Made by a program: the position numbers and the translations under genes
Assembly (NCBI GenBank): GCA_002435715.1
Contig: DISD01000027.1
Coordinates: 1 to 56,182 of the forward strand
DNA length: 56,182 nucleotides
Reading direction: 5' to 3'
Origin: Rhodospirillaceae bacterium UBA6219
GTDB taxonomy: Bacteria; Pseudomonadota; Alphaproteobacteria; Rhodospirillales; Magnetospirillaceae
Notes under the pieces: model-generated
Seen by the model: the letters and a program-made list of their open reading frames with translations, nothing else
The model's database searches: none
What the model was told of the DNA's origin: nothing
Shown here: positions 56,037 through 56,182 of the stretch, piece by piece
How positions within the stretch are numbered: position 1 is the stretch's first letter
Layout of the letters: the number at the start of each line of letters is the position of its first letter

Positions 56037-56182
56037 TCAGACCGCCGCTCCGGCATCAAGCCGGAAGCGGTTGACCAAGGTGTCCAGTTCCGCCGACAGA
56101 TGGCTCATGTCACGACTGATGTCCGAGATGCGGGTGATGGATTGCGAGGTGTGGCCCGAGGCGCCGACGATTTCACGCAACG
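56037..56182 (-). CDS. Methyl-accepting chemotaxis protein (C-terminal end)
   Basis: The last 48 residues of a receptor lie at the right edge. The frame reads LREIVGASGHTSQSITRISDISRDMSHLSAELDTLVNRFRLDAGAAV before a TGA at 56037. This is the terminal signalling-helix pattern of MCPs, with the heptad spacing near DISRDMSHLSAELDTLV. It should be the input receptor of this cluster. Ligand domain and full size lie outside the window. Confidence 0.88.
   Translation of the reverse strand, partial: LREIVGASGHTSQSITRISDISRDMSHLSAELDTLVNRFRLDAGAAV

Overview
The window is 56 kb of GC-rich chromosomal DNA. The gene content points to an alphaproteobacterium of the Rhodospirillales, probably Magnetospirillum-like. 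The clues are DUF4167 beside prmC/prfA, DUF3035 (BamF-type) and M16 peptidases after ileS-lspA, a DUF2125 protein, a short alphaproteobacterial-type HisS, and a DUF4212/ActP symporter. That placement is an inference from gene families, not a database match. No rRNA, tRNA, CRISPR array, insertion sequence or phage gene is visible.

Layout: (1) 1-8.9 kb is housekeeping. It holds the N-terminus of clpB, a Crp/FNR-type regulator, DUF4167, and a minus-strand run ispG-hisS-hemA-prfA-prmC, followed by an orphan periplasmic binding protein. (2) 8.9-17.0 kb is a continuous minus-strand iron-uptake operon: ECF sigma factor (FecI-like), FecR anti-sigma, TonB-dependent receptor with an STN signalling domain, DUF3325, DUF3649, PepSY protein, ExbB, ExbD and TonB. 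A good Fur-box match lies at its head. (3) 17.1-20.0 kb has a small secreted protein, ychF, pth and rplY. (4) 20.3-27.6 kb has an orphan oligopeptide-type binding protein, two small membrane proteins, and an acetate-type symporter module: DUF4212, ActP, a cNMP/CBS/DUF294 nucleotidyltransferase and a DnaQ-like exonuclease. (5) 27.6-28.24 kb is the largest gene-free stretch. It carries two palindromes and a structured element ending in a strong plus-strand terminator, which is a candidate small RNA. (6) 28.2-39.2 kb has GNAT/TetR, a ChaC-like protein, DUF2125, ribF-ileS-lspA-DUF3035, and an M16 peptidase pair of which one member lacks the zinc motif. (7) 39.2-42.5 kb is a sulfur-relay cluster (DsrE-like, ribbon-helix-helix protein, TusA, SoxS-like thioredoxin, HbpS/GlcG-like) divergent from a YeeE/YedE transporter. 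(8) 42.6-46.2 kb has map, DUF2023-flavodoxin behind a Fur-like palindrome, and divergently a TPR protein plus a stand-alone Fe-S/CCG protein. (9) 46.3-48.4 kb is a molybdenum locus: modA, mop and modE, with two ModE-type operators but no modB or modC. (10) 48.4-56.2 kb is a minus-strand chemosensory cluster: MCP, CheB, CheR-TPR, CheA-REC, CheY, an Hpt-REC-REC-GGDEF protein, CheW and a CheW-like protein.

How it fits together: the iron operon looks like a self-contained cell-surface-signalling uptake system with its own energiser. The flavodoxin, Fe-S and molybdenum genes suggest low-iron, low-oxygen or nitrogen-fixing physiology, though no nif gene is present here. The chemosensory cluster resembles the Wsp logic, in which a receptor array drives a diguanylate cyclase rather than a flagellar motor. 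The most unusual items are the Hpt-REC-REC-GGDEF output protein, the sulfur-relay operon with an embedded RHH gene, the stand-alone Fe-S half of a normally fused dehydrogenase, the 18-bp perfect inverted repeat at modA, and the candidate structured RNA near 28.15 kb.
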